Assembly (NCBI RefSeq): GCF_002240415.1
Contig: NZ_CP020028.1
Location: 3,807,501-3,871,500 of the forward strand
Direction: 5' to 3'
Length of the DNA stretch: 64,000 nucleotides
From: Paenibacillus kribbensis
GTDB taxonomy: Bacteria; Bacillota; Bacilli; Paenibacillales; Paenibacillaceae
Shown here: piece by piece, positions 54,045 to 63,668 of the stretch
Layout: the number at the start of each line of letters is the position of its first letter
Numbering within the stretch: the first letter of the stretch is position 1
Program-made: the position numbers and the translations under genes
The notes under the pieces: model-generated
What the model was told of the DNA's origin: nothing
The model's input: the letters and a program-made list of their open reading frames with translations, nothing else
The model's database searches: none

Positions 54045-55400
54045 TCAGGATTCATCGGTAGAAAGCTCATCTTCAATCACAGGTTCAGGCTTGCGATGAA
54101 TTTTAACCCTCATTATGCGAAGCCTGGTTGCTTCCTCCACCTCAAAGGTCAGATTAAAAAACTCAATTTTCTTCCCCTTCACCGGACTGCCTTCCAATTC
54201 CTTGAATAGCCAGCCTCCGATGGAATCCACCTCGTCGTCTTCAATGTTCACACTCGTCAAATCATTGACATCCTCAATAAGCATACGGCCATCCACAGAG
54301 ATAAAGTTTTCCTTGATTTCCACGCTCGGACGCTCATCCTCAAACTCATCATAGAGGTCCCCGACGATTTCCTCCAATATTTCCTCAGCTGTTAGCAATC
54401 CGGCCGTTCCGCCGTATTCATCCACCACGAGGGTCATTTGGGAATGCTTTTTCTGCATAAGACGGAGCACATGACTCACTTCCATAGACTCCGGTACATT
54501 CAAAATAGGACGTACTACCGAGGCCAGATCCAGCTGCTCCCCTTGCTCAGCTAACAGAAGATCCGTAATATGAACAAAACCGATAATCTGATCTTTGTCC
54601 TCAACCGCTACCGGGTAGCGAGAATGCTTGGTATCACTGATGATTTTCAGATTTTCCTTGAACGATAAGTTTGTGTACAAACAGTCCATATCCGTACGGG
54701 GCAGCATAATCTCACGGGCAAGCAAGTCGGAAAAATCAAAAATATTATCCATCAGCTTGATTTCGTCCTTATCAATCACACCGCTTTTGGCGCTCTGATT
54801 CATCAATATCCGAATTTCTTCCTCCGAATGCGCCGCTTCGGCTTCACTTGCTGGCTGAATACTGAATGTTCGCAGCAGTAAATTCGCAGCCGCATTCAAC
54901 ACCCAGATCACGGGCAGAAAAACCTTGTAGAAGAGCAGCAAAGGAGCCGATAAAAATAACGCCACCCCTTCGGTTTTCTGAATCGCCAGAGACTTTGGAG
55001 CCAGCTCGCCCAATACAATATGCAAAAAGGTAATCACGCAAAATCCGACAACTACGGATACGGTTGTAATCAGTGTACCATCAGTTACACCGAGTTTGTG
55101 CATGAGTGGCTCTATCAGGTAGCCGGATATTGCTGGCTCACCAATCCAACCCAAGCCGAGTGAAGCCAGCGTAATGCCCAGTTGGGTGGCGGACAGATAA
55201 GCATCCAGCTTTTGGTTCACCTTCAGCGCATAGCCTGCCAGGCGATGACCCTCGCTTTGGAGCTGCGTCAATCGGGATTGGCGCATTTTGACCAGCGAAA
55301 ACTCTGCGGCCACAAATACACCGTTAAGAAAGACAAGCAGCAGTACCAAGAGGAGATTCACAACTAGCAATCCCCAATGAAACTCGGTATGACCTTCCAA
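54045..55400 (-). CDS. CNNM/CBS-domain membrane protein (hemolysin C / CorC-type)
   Basis: 451 residues from the TTG at 55400, chosen because GGGGAG lies 6 bases upstream; an ATG at 55430 lacks a site. CNNM domain with about four membrane helices (NGVFVAAEFSLVKMRQSR, TQLGITLASLGLGWIGEPA), two CBS motifs (LPRTDMDCLYTNL and MTLVVDEYGGTAGLLT) and a C-terminal CorC/HlyC transporter-associated domain. Members are linked to magnesium or cobalt efflux; the old name hemolysin is not meaningful. Monocistronic. Confidence 0.92.
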   Translation of the reverse strand: MEGHTEFHWGLLVVNLLLVLLLVFLNGVFVAAEFSLVKMRQSRLTQLQSEGHRLAGYALKVNQKLDAYLSATQLGITLASLGLGWIGEPAISGYLIEPLMHKLGVTDGTLITTVSVVVGFCVITFLHIVLGELAPKSLAIQKTEGVALFLSAPLLLFYKVFLPVIWVLNAAANLLLRTFSIQPASEAEAAHSEEEIRILMNQSAKSGVIDKDEIKLMDNIFDFSDLLAREIMLPRTDMDCLYTNLSFKENLKIISDTKHSRYPVAVEDKDQIIGFVHITDLLLAEQGEQLDLASVVRPILNVPESMEVSHVLRLMQKKHSQMTLVVDEYGGTAGLLTAEEILEEIVGDLYDEFEDERPSVEIKENFISVDGRMLIEDVNDLTSVNIEDDEVDSIGGWLFKELEGSPVKGKKIEFFNLTFEVEEATRLRIMRVKIHRKPEPVIEDELSTDES

Positions 55401-55509
55401 TACGAACTCCCCATTTCTTATAGATAGCATTTTGCATCATTTGACTTGCAGCACTCATCGTGAACTATCTAGACGAATTGAAAGTTGCGAATGACATCAT
55501 GCAACATGC

Positions 55510-56640
55510 TTATAGTTGTAATGCTTTTCTGGATTTAAAATCTACTCCCTTGTAATACATATCCGCGACAAGCAGATTCGGTCCGCAGCAGGCAGCGGCA
55601 TCACAATGGCAGTTGACGGTCTGGTTTAGCGGATGCTCATTCAGCCATTCACCGAAAATTTCGTCCAAACCCTGCTCCTGAATGTTCCCAAAAGCAGGAA
55701 TGTCTGCGAAATCCGTCACGTACACGCTACCCGTGAACATATTCACATTAACGCGGTTTCTACCATCCGGATCATTACGAACTGTAATATTCGGTTCCTG
55801 ATGCAGGCGGCGAAGCAGCTTGCGATCCTCCTCCCGGTCGGAGCATGCAAAGAACGGCAGGGTGCCAAATAACATCCACATATCCTGATTACGCACATCC
55901 AGCAACTTATGGATCGCGTTGCGCATGTCGCCCAGTGAGAGCACAGGCAGGGCAGAAGCAAAATTGGATGCGTACATCGGATGAACTTCATGCCGTCGGC
56001 ATCCCATTTCATTGATTAATTGATGAATGCCCTCCAGCTTCGTGTGAGTCCGATAATTAATCATGGATTCAGCTGAAATGAACATGCCCATCTCGCTTAG
56101 CTTGTGAGCGTTCTCCACCATTTTCTCATAAAGGCGAACAGCACCTGCACGTGGAGTCGGACGTCCGGTATTCGCAAAACCCACTTCATAAAAATCGTCG
56201 GCATTCAAATAATTAAACGATATATGCATGACATCCAGATAAGGAAGCATCTTCTCATATCTGCGGATATCCAATGTCAGGTTGGAGTTAATTTGCGAGC
56301 GAATACCGCGCTCCTTGGCATATTTCAGCAGCGGTACGATCACTTCGTCAACCGTTTTATCGAGCAAAGCAGGTTCTCCGCCAGTAATACTGATCGTCTC
56401 CAGATGCTCAACCTCATCCAACCGCTTCAGCATCAAATCTAGCGGCAGGAAAGGAGCCTCCTTCATAACCAGCATATCGCCAACAGCGCAATGCTCACAA
56501 CGCATATTGCATAGATGCGTTACGGTCATTTCCACACTTGTCAGCAAATGACGACCATGTGTACGCAGCGAGACAATCGGGTCCCACGGATCATACGCTG
56601 GCGATATCGGGAGAAGTGAGTTATTTTGTAGAACTGTCAT
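55510..56640 (-). CDS. yfkAB: Radical SAM protein YfkAB
   Basis: 376 residues. Radical SAM cluster motif CNMRCEHC near residues 43-50, SITGGEPALL for SAM binding, and the C-terminal CHCDAAACC block characteristic of the radical SAM/CxCxxxxC group, which may hold an auxiliary cluster. The reaction is unknown; B. subtilis has the homologue YfkAB. Monocistronic, with an AT-rich promoter region of ~100 bp upstream. Confidence 0.9.
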   Translation of the reverse strand: MTVLQNNSLLPISPAYDPWDPIVSLRTHGRHLLTSVEMTVTHLCNMRCEHCAVGDMLVMKEAPFLPLDLMLKRLDEVEHLETISITGGEPALLDKTVDEVIVPLLKYAKERGIRSQINSNLTLDIRRYEKMLPYLDVMHISFNYLNADDFYEVGFANTGRPTPRAGAVRLYEKMVENAHKLSEMGMFISAESMINYRTHTKLEGIHQLINEMGCRRHEVHPMYASNFASALPVLSLGDMRNAIHKLLDVRNQDMWMLFGTLPFFACSDREEDRKLLRRLHQEPNITVRNDPDGRNRVNVNMFTGSVYVTDFADIPAFGNIQEQGLDEIFGEWLNEHPLNQTVNCHCDAAACCGPNLLVADMYYKGVDFKSRKALQL

Positions 56641-56737
56641 TATGTTTTCACCTTATTTCTGTTATTAACCTCAAAAGACGTATAATTATCATATCATGAT
56701 GTGTAAAGCGTCTGCATGCTTTCTTCCACATCTTCTG

Positions 56738-57898
56738 CTAATCTACATGTACTTCTCCAAAAGGGACTATGGTCGCGCCCAGTGTGTTCGTAATCATAAC
56801 CGAAAGGGACACAGACAGATCCACATCGTAAGGTGCTTTCAGTTCCTGCCCATCCCGGTCTCTCACAATGCGAATGACAGGCCGTTGCGGAATTTTGGGG
56901 TGTATACGCACTACTACCCCTTCCTCCCCTGTATTGAGCACTACAGAGAGCCCCAGAGGGTAAATTGCCACACAGTCACGGAAGGCTTCCAGCATCCGCT
57001 GCTCATACAGCGTGCCTGCGCCGGCGTACAGCACCTCCATCGCTTCATAAGGCAACAACGCCTGCTTGTATATTCGACTTGCGGTCATCGCATCGTATGA
57101 GTCCACCAAACCGATCCACTTCGCATATTCGTGGATTTGGTCCTTCTTCCAACCGTTCGGATATCCGCTGCCGTCGATACGTTCATGATGCTGCAATGCA
57201 CAGTGAGCTGACAACAAGGGAATCCCCGGTTCATCTTTAAGCAGCTTGTAGCCAATTTCCGTGTGTGTTTTCATATGCTCGTATTCCTCGTCCGTCAATT
57301 TGCCCGGCTTATAGAGCACTTGAGGTGAAATTTTCATTTTTCCAATATCATGCAATAATGAACCTATTCCCAGCTCCATAAGCTGGTTGTGATCATAGCC
57401 ATTGGCTATTCCCAGTACAAGCGTATACAGACATACGTTTAATGAATGATGATACAAGTCCTGGTCCGCAGCCCCAATATCCATCAGCATAATGATGGCA
57501 TCCTGGCGGCTTCCGATATCGTCCAGAATGGACTCCATCACCTTATAAAAAGACTTTCCAAAATATTTGTTTCTATGATCTACGGAATAGGATGACAGAC
57601 CCTGAAACTGCTTTTTGATCTCCTGTAGCGCCGCCGCCCTTGTCTGTTCATGGATCATTTCAGGAATCACGATATCTTCGGTCACCGCATCCTCAATGTA
57701 TACATATCCAATACCGACTTGGCCTAGACGTTCAATCAATCGCGGAGTAAGCTCAACACCCTCAGAGAGCAGCACCATTCCGTTTTCATTGAATATTTTT
57801 TTGCCCAGCTTCATGCCGGCTCTTAATAATGTAACAGGTACCAGTCGCAGCTTAATCCTCTCCCGATTGTTTTGATACCTGAAGCCACCTAGCTGCAA
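56738..57898 (-). CDS. HD-GYP domain phosphodiesterase, copy 1
   Basis: 386 residues, TTG start with GGAAGAG upstream; it overlaps the end of the nucleotidase gene by 47 bases. N-terminal ~100-residue DUF3391-like region (VPVTLLRAGMKLGKKIF), then HD-GYP: HHSLNVCLY, LLHDIGKMKIS, ALQHHERIDGSGYPNG. The family degrades cyclic di-GMP to pGpG/GMP. The long overlap couples it to the nucleotidase. A shorter protein starting near residue 16 is possible. Confidence 0.9.
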   Translation of the reverse strand: MQLGGFRYQNNRERIKLRLVPVTLLRAGMKLGKKIFNENGMVLLSEGVELTPRLIERLGQVGIGYVYIEDAVTEDIVIPEMIHEQTRAAALQEIKKQFQGLSSYSVDHRNKYFGKSFYKVMESILDDIGSRQDAIIMLMDIGAADQDLYHHSLNVCLYTLVLGIANGYDHNQLMELGIGSLLHDIGKMKISPQVLYKPGKLTDEEYEHMKTHTEIGYKLLKDEPGIPLLSAHCALQHHERIDGSGYPNGWKKDQIHEYAKWIGLVDSYDAMTASRIYKQALLPYEAMEVLYAGAGTLYEQRMLEAFRDCVAIYPLGLSVVLNTGEEGVVVRIHPKIPQRPVIRIVRDRDGQELKAPYDVDLSVSLSVMITNTLGATIVPFGEVHVD

Positions 57899-59306
57899 AA
57901 CACTCTTCCATCGCGCCCGGACGCTTCAACTCCATTTCAATCAAATCCCGTAAAAATTCTGGAAGCATAAATCGGAGCTCCGTTCCGTTCGCAAGCACCT
58001 TATAACCTGCTCTGAAAGTGAACATATCCAGCGTACCCACCGTATATTCCTCTTGCTCTTCCAAGATACCACCCGCTACACGAATGTGCATGACTTTATC
58101 ATAAGGAGCGCGATCCGGGTCATACTCTATCTCCAAACCTTCCACACACAACGTACCGAGCACTTTACCTCTGAAGCCAAATCCCGTCATTGGCTTGTCT
58201 GCAAATTCAGGCAATAAGGATTGCTCCAGTGCCAGCCGAATGTCCCTTCCCCGCAACTTCATAACACAGGCATTAATCGGCGAAGGACATAAGGAATGCA
58301 GCATTCCTTTGCTGATAACCCCTTGAGGCAACGCGCCGAGCAGTTGCCCTGCGTTAACCAGAGCAATAGCTGTCCCTGTAAAATGTGACACCGATTGTGC
58401 CAGCAAATTTCCGAAAGGGGACTCCTGATCGTATGCAATCCCCAGTTCCCGATCCGTCACGGCTACGGTACTCTCCAACGCACGCTCTGCTTGTCTGCGA
58501 TGCAGGGCGATGGCCGATGTCACTTTTTCGTCCAAAAGCGTCTGATCCACAGGAATTACGCCGCCTGACGACACCCGAAATGGTTCATGACTGCTGCTGC
58601 GTGTTAGTGTCACTTCACCCAGCAGCGTTCCGAACTTACCCGCCCCACATAAAGCTGTGTTCCCGATCCGAAGCGGTTTTTCCAGCACATGATGGGTGTG
58701 GCCTCCAAGAATAACATCAATTTCAGGAAACTGTGACGCTAATTTCTCATCGGAAGGCAAACCCAGATGAGACATCACGATCAAAACATCAACCTGCTGT
58801 CTCAGCGCTGCGATCTGCTCACCCAGTACCTCAAACGGATCGAGAGCATCCCAGCCCAGCAATCGATAAAACTCTGTAAAAGGAGCCGTCACGCCGAGCA
58901 AACCGACCTTGATCCCTGCCTTGTCCAAAATCAGAGATTCCTTCATCCACGAAGGTCTTACCCCCGTAGCACTTTCTATCATATTGCCACATACGACCGG
59001 ACAGTGAATTCCCGCATAGGCCTGTTCAATGATATCCGGGGTAAACGTTAGTCCTTCGTTGTTACCGATCGTAATCGCATCGTATCCTGTTAGATTGATC
59101 ACATCCACATTTGCCCCACCCAGCGTTCCTTCTGTTTCGGGGGCCATCCGGTCCATGTGGTCTCCTATATCCAGTACGAGCAGCGCATCCCCTAATGCTG
59201 CTCTTCGTTCCTTAATCATTGCGGCTATCGAAGGCATACTGCCAAAATGACTGTGTATATCATTCGTATGCAAAATGGTCAACGTTTGCCGAGTCGTCAT
59301 CTCCAT
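57852..59306 (-). CDS. 5'-nucleotidase / metallophosphatase, YunD-like
   Basis: 484 residues, AAGGAGG 5 bases before the ATG. N-terminal metallophosphatase domain (TILHTNDIHSHFG, DIGDHMDRM, TIGNNEGLTF, SHLGLPSDE, GGHTHHVLEKP), then a 5'-nucleotidase C-terminal domain (ESPFGNLLAQSV, LVNAGQLLGALPQG). It lacks a signal peptide and cell-wall anchor, so like B. subtilis YunD it should be cytoplasmic. Removes phosphate from nucleotides; exact substrate unknown. Overlapped at its 3' end by an HD-GYP gene. Confidence 0.92.
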   Translation of the reverse strand: MEMTTRQTLTILHTNDIHSHFGSMPSIAAMIKERRAALGDALLVLDIGDHMDRMAPETEGTLGGANVDVINLTGYDAITIGNNEGLTFTPDIIEQAYAGIHCPVVCGNMIESATGVRPSWMKESLILDKAGIKVGLLGVTAPFTEFYRLLGWDALDPFEVLGEQIAALRQQVDVLIVMSHLGLPSDEKLASQFPEIDVILGGHTHHVLEKPLRIGNTALCGAGKFGTLLGEVTLTRSSSHEPFRVSSGGVIPVDQTLLDEKVTSAIALHRRQAERALESTVAVTDRELGIAYDQESPFGNLLAQSVSHFTGTAIALVNAGQLLGALPQGVISKGMLHSLCPSPINACVMKLRGRDIRLALEQSLLPEFADKPMTGFGFRGKVLGTLCVEGLEIEYDPDRAPYDKVMHIRVAGGILEEQEEYTVGTLDMFTFRAGYKVLANGTELRFMLPEFLRDLIEMELKRPGAMEECFAARWLQVSKQSGED

Positions 59307-59607
59307 AACCGCCTCCTTCTTTATATATCGACTTTGAAGCTTCTAATGTTTAAGCATACCATTTTCTTTATCATTATGGTACATATGAGTGGGTGGAGCC
59401 TCACCCGCAATCAGCTTACTACAGGCTCAAGTCATAGACCCAGTGAAAAGCATTAACATTACCTTCCGCATGCATCTAGAGGGTTCTTCGTACCTATTTT
59501 ACAACTCGGAATAATAGTAAATTAGTCGTTGTCATCCCATATAATTCTTGATATATTAGGGGTGTTTCGTATTTTTGACACATTTACGACAATAAGGAGG
59601 TTAGCAC
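59307..59607. other. Divergent intergenic region between the nucleotidase and HD-GYP copy 2
   Basis: 301 bp without a credible gene. The plus strand has TATAAT at 59540-59545 without a good -35. It also shows TAAA (59518-59521), 13 bp and TCCCATAT, which loosely resembles a sigma-D promoter; I do not assert either. A short GGGTG/CACCC hairpin lies near 59390. Confidence 0.4.
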
Positions 59608-60672
59608 ATGAGAGTTCACGTTACCGATGCCAAGCCCGGAGATCGTCTCAAGTCCGATACATACAATGCGCACGGTGTACCTGTCTTAGTTCAGGGCACC
59701 GAGCTTCAGCATGAAGATATCTCCAAGCTTATCATGCATGGTGTCGATTATATTGACATTGATGCTGGTTCTGCGAGCATTCCGGTTGACTTTGCCCCCG
59801 ATGTTCCAGCTTCCCCCGAATCCCTCAAACGCGCCGTCCCCCTCATGGAGCAGAGCATCAATGGCTTTGAGAGCATGTTTCTCGAAGCTTCCGCAACTGG
59901 CAAATTTGATGAATCTCGAGTTGATGAGCTATTCGGCCCCCTTGTTTCAGAACTGGCTCATCAAAAAGATGTCGTATCTATGCTGTTAATTATGGAACGG
60001 GGAGATCAGTATACGTATAATCATTCTCTCCAAGTAGGCGTACTCTCATATTACATTGCCACATGGCTAGGATATACAGAGGAAGAGGCTTATGCCGCGG
60101 GTAAAGCCGGATATTTGCACGATATAGGCAAGTCCATGATACCGGATGAAATATTGAATAAGCCTGATAAACTTACGCCTGAGGAATTCCAGGAAATGAA
60201 AAAGCATCCCCGCTATGGCTTTGATATTATTAACAATTCGACCGGTGATGAGATTTCAGCTATCGTCGCCTTGCAGCATCACGAGCGCGAGGATGGAAGC
60301 GGATATCCACATGGACTCTTTAAGGAAGAGATTCATCCTTTCGCCCGCATAACAGCTATTGCCGACGTGTATAGCGCTATGATTTCCAATCGTGTGTATC
60401 AGACGAAGCAAGAGTTGCTCGCTGTGTTACGCCAGATGCATAGCATGAGCTTTGGACATCTGAATCCCGAAGCTACCCAGGTCTTCATCCGACATATGCT
60501 TCCGAATTTTATTAATAAGCAGGTGCTTCTAACCACAGGTCAGACAGGAACGATTATTCTGAATAATCCAATTGACTACTTTAGACCTTTGGTGAAGATT
60601 GGCGATAATGAGTATGTAGATTTGTCCAGAGAACGCCATGTATCCATTGATGAAATTTATTTGGAATCCTGA
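59608..60672 (+). CDS. HD-GYP domain phosphodiesterase, copy 2
   Basis: 354 residues, AAGGAGG 8 bases before the ATG. N-terminal ~110-residue sensory-like region (VTDAKPGDRLKSDTYN), then NHSLQVGVLSYY, YLHDIGKSMIPDEIL and ALQHHEREDGSGYPHG. All HD and GYP residues are present. Parallel in layout to copy 1 and divergent from the nucleotidase gene; the two copies probably arose from an old duplication. Would lower cyclic di-GMP. Confidence 0.92.
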   Translation: MRVHVTDAKPGDRLKSDTYNAHGVPVLVQGTELQHEDISKLIMHGVDYIDIDAGSASIPVDFAPDVPASPESLKRAVPLMEQSINGFESMFLEASATGKFDESRVDELFGPLVSELAHQKDVVSMLLIMERGDQYTYNHSLQVGVLSYYIATWLGYTEEEAYAAGKAGYLHDIGKSMIPDEILNKPDKLTPEEFQEMKKHPRYGFDIINNSTGDEISAIVALQHHEREDGSGYPHGLFKEEIHPFARITAIADVYSAMISNRVYQTKQELLAVLRQMHSMSFGHLNPEATQVFIRHMLPNFINKQVLLTTGQTGTIILNNPIDYFRPLVKIGDNEYVDLSRERHVSIDEIYLES

Positions 60673-60741
60673 TCTGCAACTGCTGTCCGGCATTACTTCG
60701 GTAGAACGGAATGCTTTACCGAAAGCACAAGCTGCGCGAAT

Positions 60742-60797
60742 AAAAAGAGGCTGTCCTTGATCCGTAGGTTCTTCCTACAAAGGACAGCCTCTTTTTA
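60742..60797 (+). terminator. Terminator of HD-GYP copy 2
   Basis: AAAAAGAGGCTGTCCTT pairs with AAGGACAGCCTCTTTTT around an inner small hairpin (GTAGG/CCTAC). Confidence 0.92.
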
Positions 60798-60849
60798 TGT
60801 TATAGATAAATGCAACTCAATATCCTTTGCAAGCCATCTCTAGAACGTA

Positions 60850-61212
60850 TTAAACAAGAGGTTGCTGAATCAATGTTGCAAAATTAAATTGGTGTACATG
60901 ACCATCATTTAATGTAGTTTGGCCTGTAACAAAATGTACATGCTTGCCATTTCCCACTGGAATAGCGGGTCCTGTTCTAATCCTTCTCAGATTATGAAAA
61001 TGGTTCAAGAAATCAGTATTCGTAAGTTCAATTTCATGGATATGGCTTCTTCCTTGTCGAATCGCTTGCCCCGTTACACCTGCAAAGCGATGGTTATGCC
61101 GGTCTGCGCCTTCCTCAGCCAGTTTGGTACTGCCTTCAAATTCATGTACGTGTCTCTGTGTCTGTGTAGAAGTGAGAGTTTTCTTCTTCACTGTAGTTTT
61201 CTTCTTCTGCAT
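60850..61212 (-). CDS. His-rich YmaF-like protein
   Basis: 120 residues, AAGGAGG before the ATG. A basic N-terminus (KKKTTVKKKTL) is followed by six H-x-H modules: RHVHEF, RHNHRF, SHIHEI, NHFHNL, KHVHFV and GHVHQF, about 14-20 residues apart. Such spacing suggests metal binding or a beta-repeat with His clusters. It resembles B. subtilis YmaF, whose function is unknown. It has its own unit, between two plus-strand genes. Confidence 0.82.
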   Translation of the reverse strand: MQKKKTTVKKKTLTSTQTQRHVHEFEGSTKLAEEGADRHNHRFAGVTGQAIRQGRSHIHEIELTNTDFLNHFHNLRRIRTGPAIPVGNGKHVHFVTGQTTLNDGHVHQFNFATLIQQPLV

Positions 61213-61391
61213 CCGTTGGTATGCCTCCTTATGTTTATGTCACTCACAACATCCTATTAAGCAAACATCTATAAGTGCTAGGCAACTATCCGCAGTTCTA
61301 ACAATAATTTTACCTCCCCATCTTCTCCCCTCTCCGGTGCCCATCTTCACTTAACTATATTATTTTGGAATACGCTCTTATAGTCTCAGAT

Positions 61392-61419
61392 CACGTTTTT
61401 TTAGGTAAAGCATAAGGTA
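61392..61419 (+). promoter_or_regulatory. Sigma-K-like promoter of the lectin gene
   Basis: CACG (61392-61395), 15 bp, CATAAGGTA (61411-61419). The -10 fits CATANNNTA fully; the -35 has one mismatch and the spacer is one short. Weak to moderate support. Confidence 0.4.
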
Positions 61420-61446
61420 ATCTATATTATGTTAAGGAGTGGGAAT

Positions 61447-61800
61447 ATGGACAGACTATTACCCGGACAGATGCTTCTAAAAGGACAGAGTCTGCAATCG
61501 GCAAATGGGGCATACACACTTATTCTTCAAGAGGACGGCAATCTTGTATTATACAGTCGAGGAATAGCTCTATGGAGTAGTAAAACTAACGGCAGAGCAG
61601 TTAACTATGCAGTCATGCAAACAGACGGTAATTTTGTCATTTACGGATATCCAAATCCTATATGGGCTACAGGTACGAACGGCTGGGGCAATGCATTTCT
61701 TGTTGTACAGGACGATGGTAATGTAGTTATTTATGGTACAAAAGCAGCATGGGCAACCGGTACCAATAGGCTTCACAGCACCGATCAATCCTCTCGATAG
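61447..61800 (+). CDS. Bulb-type (GNA-like) mannose-binding lectin domain protein
   Basis: 117 residues from the ATG at 61447, 7 bases after AAGGAGTGG; six open codons precede it. The protein is a single B-lectin domain with three copies of the mannose-site motif QxDxNxVxY: QEDGNLVLY, QTDGNFVIY and QDDGNVVIY, all complete, each followed by a W-containing strand (LWSS, IWATGTNG, AWATGTN). There is no signal peptide, so release by lysis or spore maturation is needed if it acts outside. Related domains occur in plant agglutinins and in lectin-like bacteriocins. Confidence 0.88.
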   Translation: MDRLLPGQMLLKGQSLQSANGAYTLILQEDGNLVLYSRGIALWSSKTNGRAVNYAVMQTDGNFVIYGYPNPIWATGTNGWGNAFLVVQDDGNVVIYGTKAAWATGTNRLHSTDQSSR

Positions 61801-62240
61801 ACAAGCGTTTTGTATCATAGTTCTAGGGCTCAGTATGTAAAGTGCTGGCGAAACGTTCGACTTGACATCCTGCCATGTCTGTGCAAATTGAAAACGTTCC
61901 TTACTCCTTATGAACGATATATCCAATAATAAGAAAGCTGAATTTTATTTGGTTCAAACTCAGCAACGCAAGAAGAAACAATGGACTAATCTCAGATAAC
62001 ACTTTGGCGAGCAAGTATGACTAAAATCTTTTAACCCAATTCCTATTTATTTAAGTTTGCTTTTTTCGAAAAAATACCCATATTTATCCCAATATTAGGA
62101 TTTTCGCAGAATGAAGGTGAAGAAGACGAACTTCCAAAGTTCGCCTCCTACACTAAAAGATAAAATCAAATCGGCAAGCCGACAATTTTGCAATTTATAA
62201 CAATCCTTAAAACCCTTGATATACAAAGGTTTTTTCTTTG
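61801..62240. other. 440-bp gene-free stretch before sufB end
   Basis: AT-rich sequence between the lectin gene and the converging sufB stop. I find no ORF with a ribosome site and no RNA gene. An AACCCTTG/CAAAGGTT hairpin with a following T-run (62208-62236, plus strand) is a possible weak terminator. Confidence 0.5.
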
Positions 62241-63638
62241 TTATCCAATAGACCCTTCCATCTCGAACTTGATCAAACGGTTCATTTCCACCGCATACTC
62301 CATCGGCAGCTCTTTGGTGAACGGCTCGATAAAGCCCATAACGATCATTTGTGTCGCTTCTGCTTCGGTCAGACCACGGCTCATCAGATAGAACAGCTGA
62401 TCTTCTGAAACCTTGGACACCGTTGCCTCGTGCTCAAGCGTAATATCGTCGTTCATGATTTCATTATAAGGAATCGTATCGGAGGTCGACTGGTTATCCA
62501 AAATCAACGTATCGCACTTGATATTCGATTTTGCACCTTGAGCCTGACGACCGAAGGAAGCCAATCCGCGATACGTAACTTTACCGCCATGCTTACTGAT
62601 CGACTTGGATACAATGGTCGATGTAGTATCTGGCGCCAAGTGGATCATTTTTGCCCCTGCATCCTGATGCTGGCCTTTGCCTGCAACTGCGATGGACAAG
62701 ACCATACCTTTGGCTCCGCGGCCTTTCAGTACAACGGCTGGATACTTCATCGTCAGCTTGGAACCGATGTTGCCATCGACCCATTCCATTGTTGCATTTT
62801 CTTCGGCAACCGCACGTTTGGTTACCAGGTTGTAGATGTTTGGTGCCCAGTTTTGGATCGTTGTGTAACGAACGCGCGCGTTCTTCTTACAAATAATTTC
62901 CACCACGGCGCTATGCAGCGAGTTCGTGCTGTAAATCGGAGCCGTACAGCCTTCTACATAATGCACAAAGCTGTCTTCATCGGCAATAATGAGCGTACGC
63001 TCAAATTGTCCCATGTTTTCCGAGTTAATGCGGAAGTATGCCTGCAATGGAACCTCACATTTTACACCTTTTGGTACGTAGATAAAGCTGCCGCCTGACC
63101 ATACCGCACTGTTTAGTGCTGCAAACTTATTGTCCGCAGGAGGCACAACTGTTGCAAAGTACTCTTTCAGAATTTCAGGATGCTCACGCAGCGCTGTATC
63201 AGTGTCCATGAAAATAACGCCCTGCTCTTCCAGATCCTTTTGCATGCTATGGTAAACAACCTCGGATTCATACTGTGCAGATACACCAGCCAAAAACTTT
63301 TGCTCCGCTTCAGGAATCCCCAGTTTATCAAAGGTTTCCTTAATTTCCGTAGGAACCTCTTCCCATGTTTTCCCTTGTTTCTCGGAAGGTCTTACATAGT
63401 ACTGGATATCATCGAAATCCAGCTCATCCATATCCCCGCCCCAGGTTGGCATTGGCATTTTTTCAAACTGCTTCAATGCTTTCAGACGGAATTCCAACAT
63501 CCAATCCGGTTCACCTTTAATTTTGGAGATTTCTTTTACAATTTCCGGAGTGAGACCCTTACCTGTTTGGAAAATGGATTTGTGCTCGTCACGAAAGCCA
63601 TATTTATACTCTTCCATTTCCGGCGCTTTCTTGGCCAT
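62241..63638 (-). CDS. sufB: Fe-S cluster assembly scaffold protein SufB
   Basis: 465 residues from the ATG at 63638 (GAGGAGG upstream); three further codons upstream are open. SufB signatures: [46 protein letters not shown]-like [16 protein letters not shown] and the C-terminal [21 protein letters not shown]. Together with SufC and SufD it forms the complex on which Fe-S clusters are built. It follows sufU directly, the usual Firmicute order sufCDSUB. Confidence 0.97.
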   Translation of the reverse strand: MAKKAPEMEEYKYGFRDEHKSIFQTGKGLTPEIVKEISKIKGEPDWMLEFRLKALKQFEKMPMPTWGGDMDELDFDDIQYYVRPSEKQGKTWEEVPTEIKETFDKLGIPEAEQKFLAGVSAQYESEVVYHSMQKDLEEQGVIFMDTDTALREHPEILKEYFATVVPPADNKFAALNSAVWSGGSFIYVPKGVKCEVPLQAYFRINSENMGQFERTLIIADEDSFVHYVEGCTAPIYSTNSLHSAVVEIICKKNARVRYTTIQNWAPNIYNLVTKRAVAEENATMEWVDGNIGSKLTMKYPAVVLKGRGAKGMVLSIAVAGKGQHQDAGAKMIHLAPDTTSTIVSKSISKHGGKVTYRGLASFGRQAQGAKSNIKCDTLILDNQSTSDTIPYNEIMNDDITLEHEATVSKVSEDQLFYLMSRGLTEAEATQMIVMGFIEPFTKELPMEYAVEMNRLIKFEMEGSIG

Positions 63639-63668
63639 GTTTCTCAAACCTCCTCTATCCTAGTTAAA

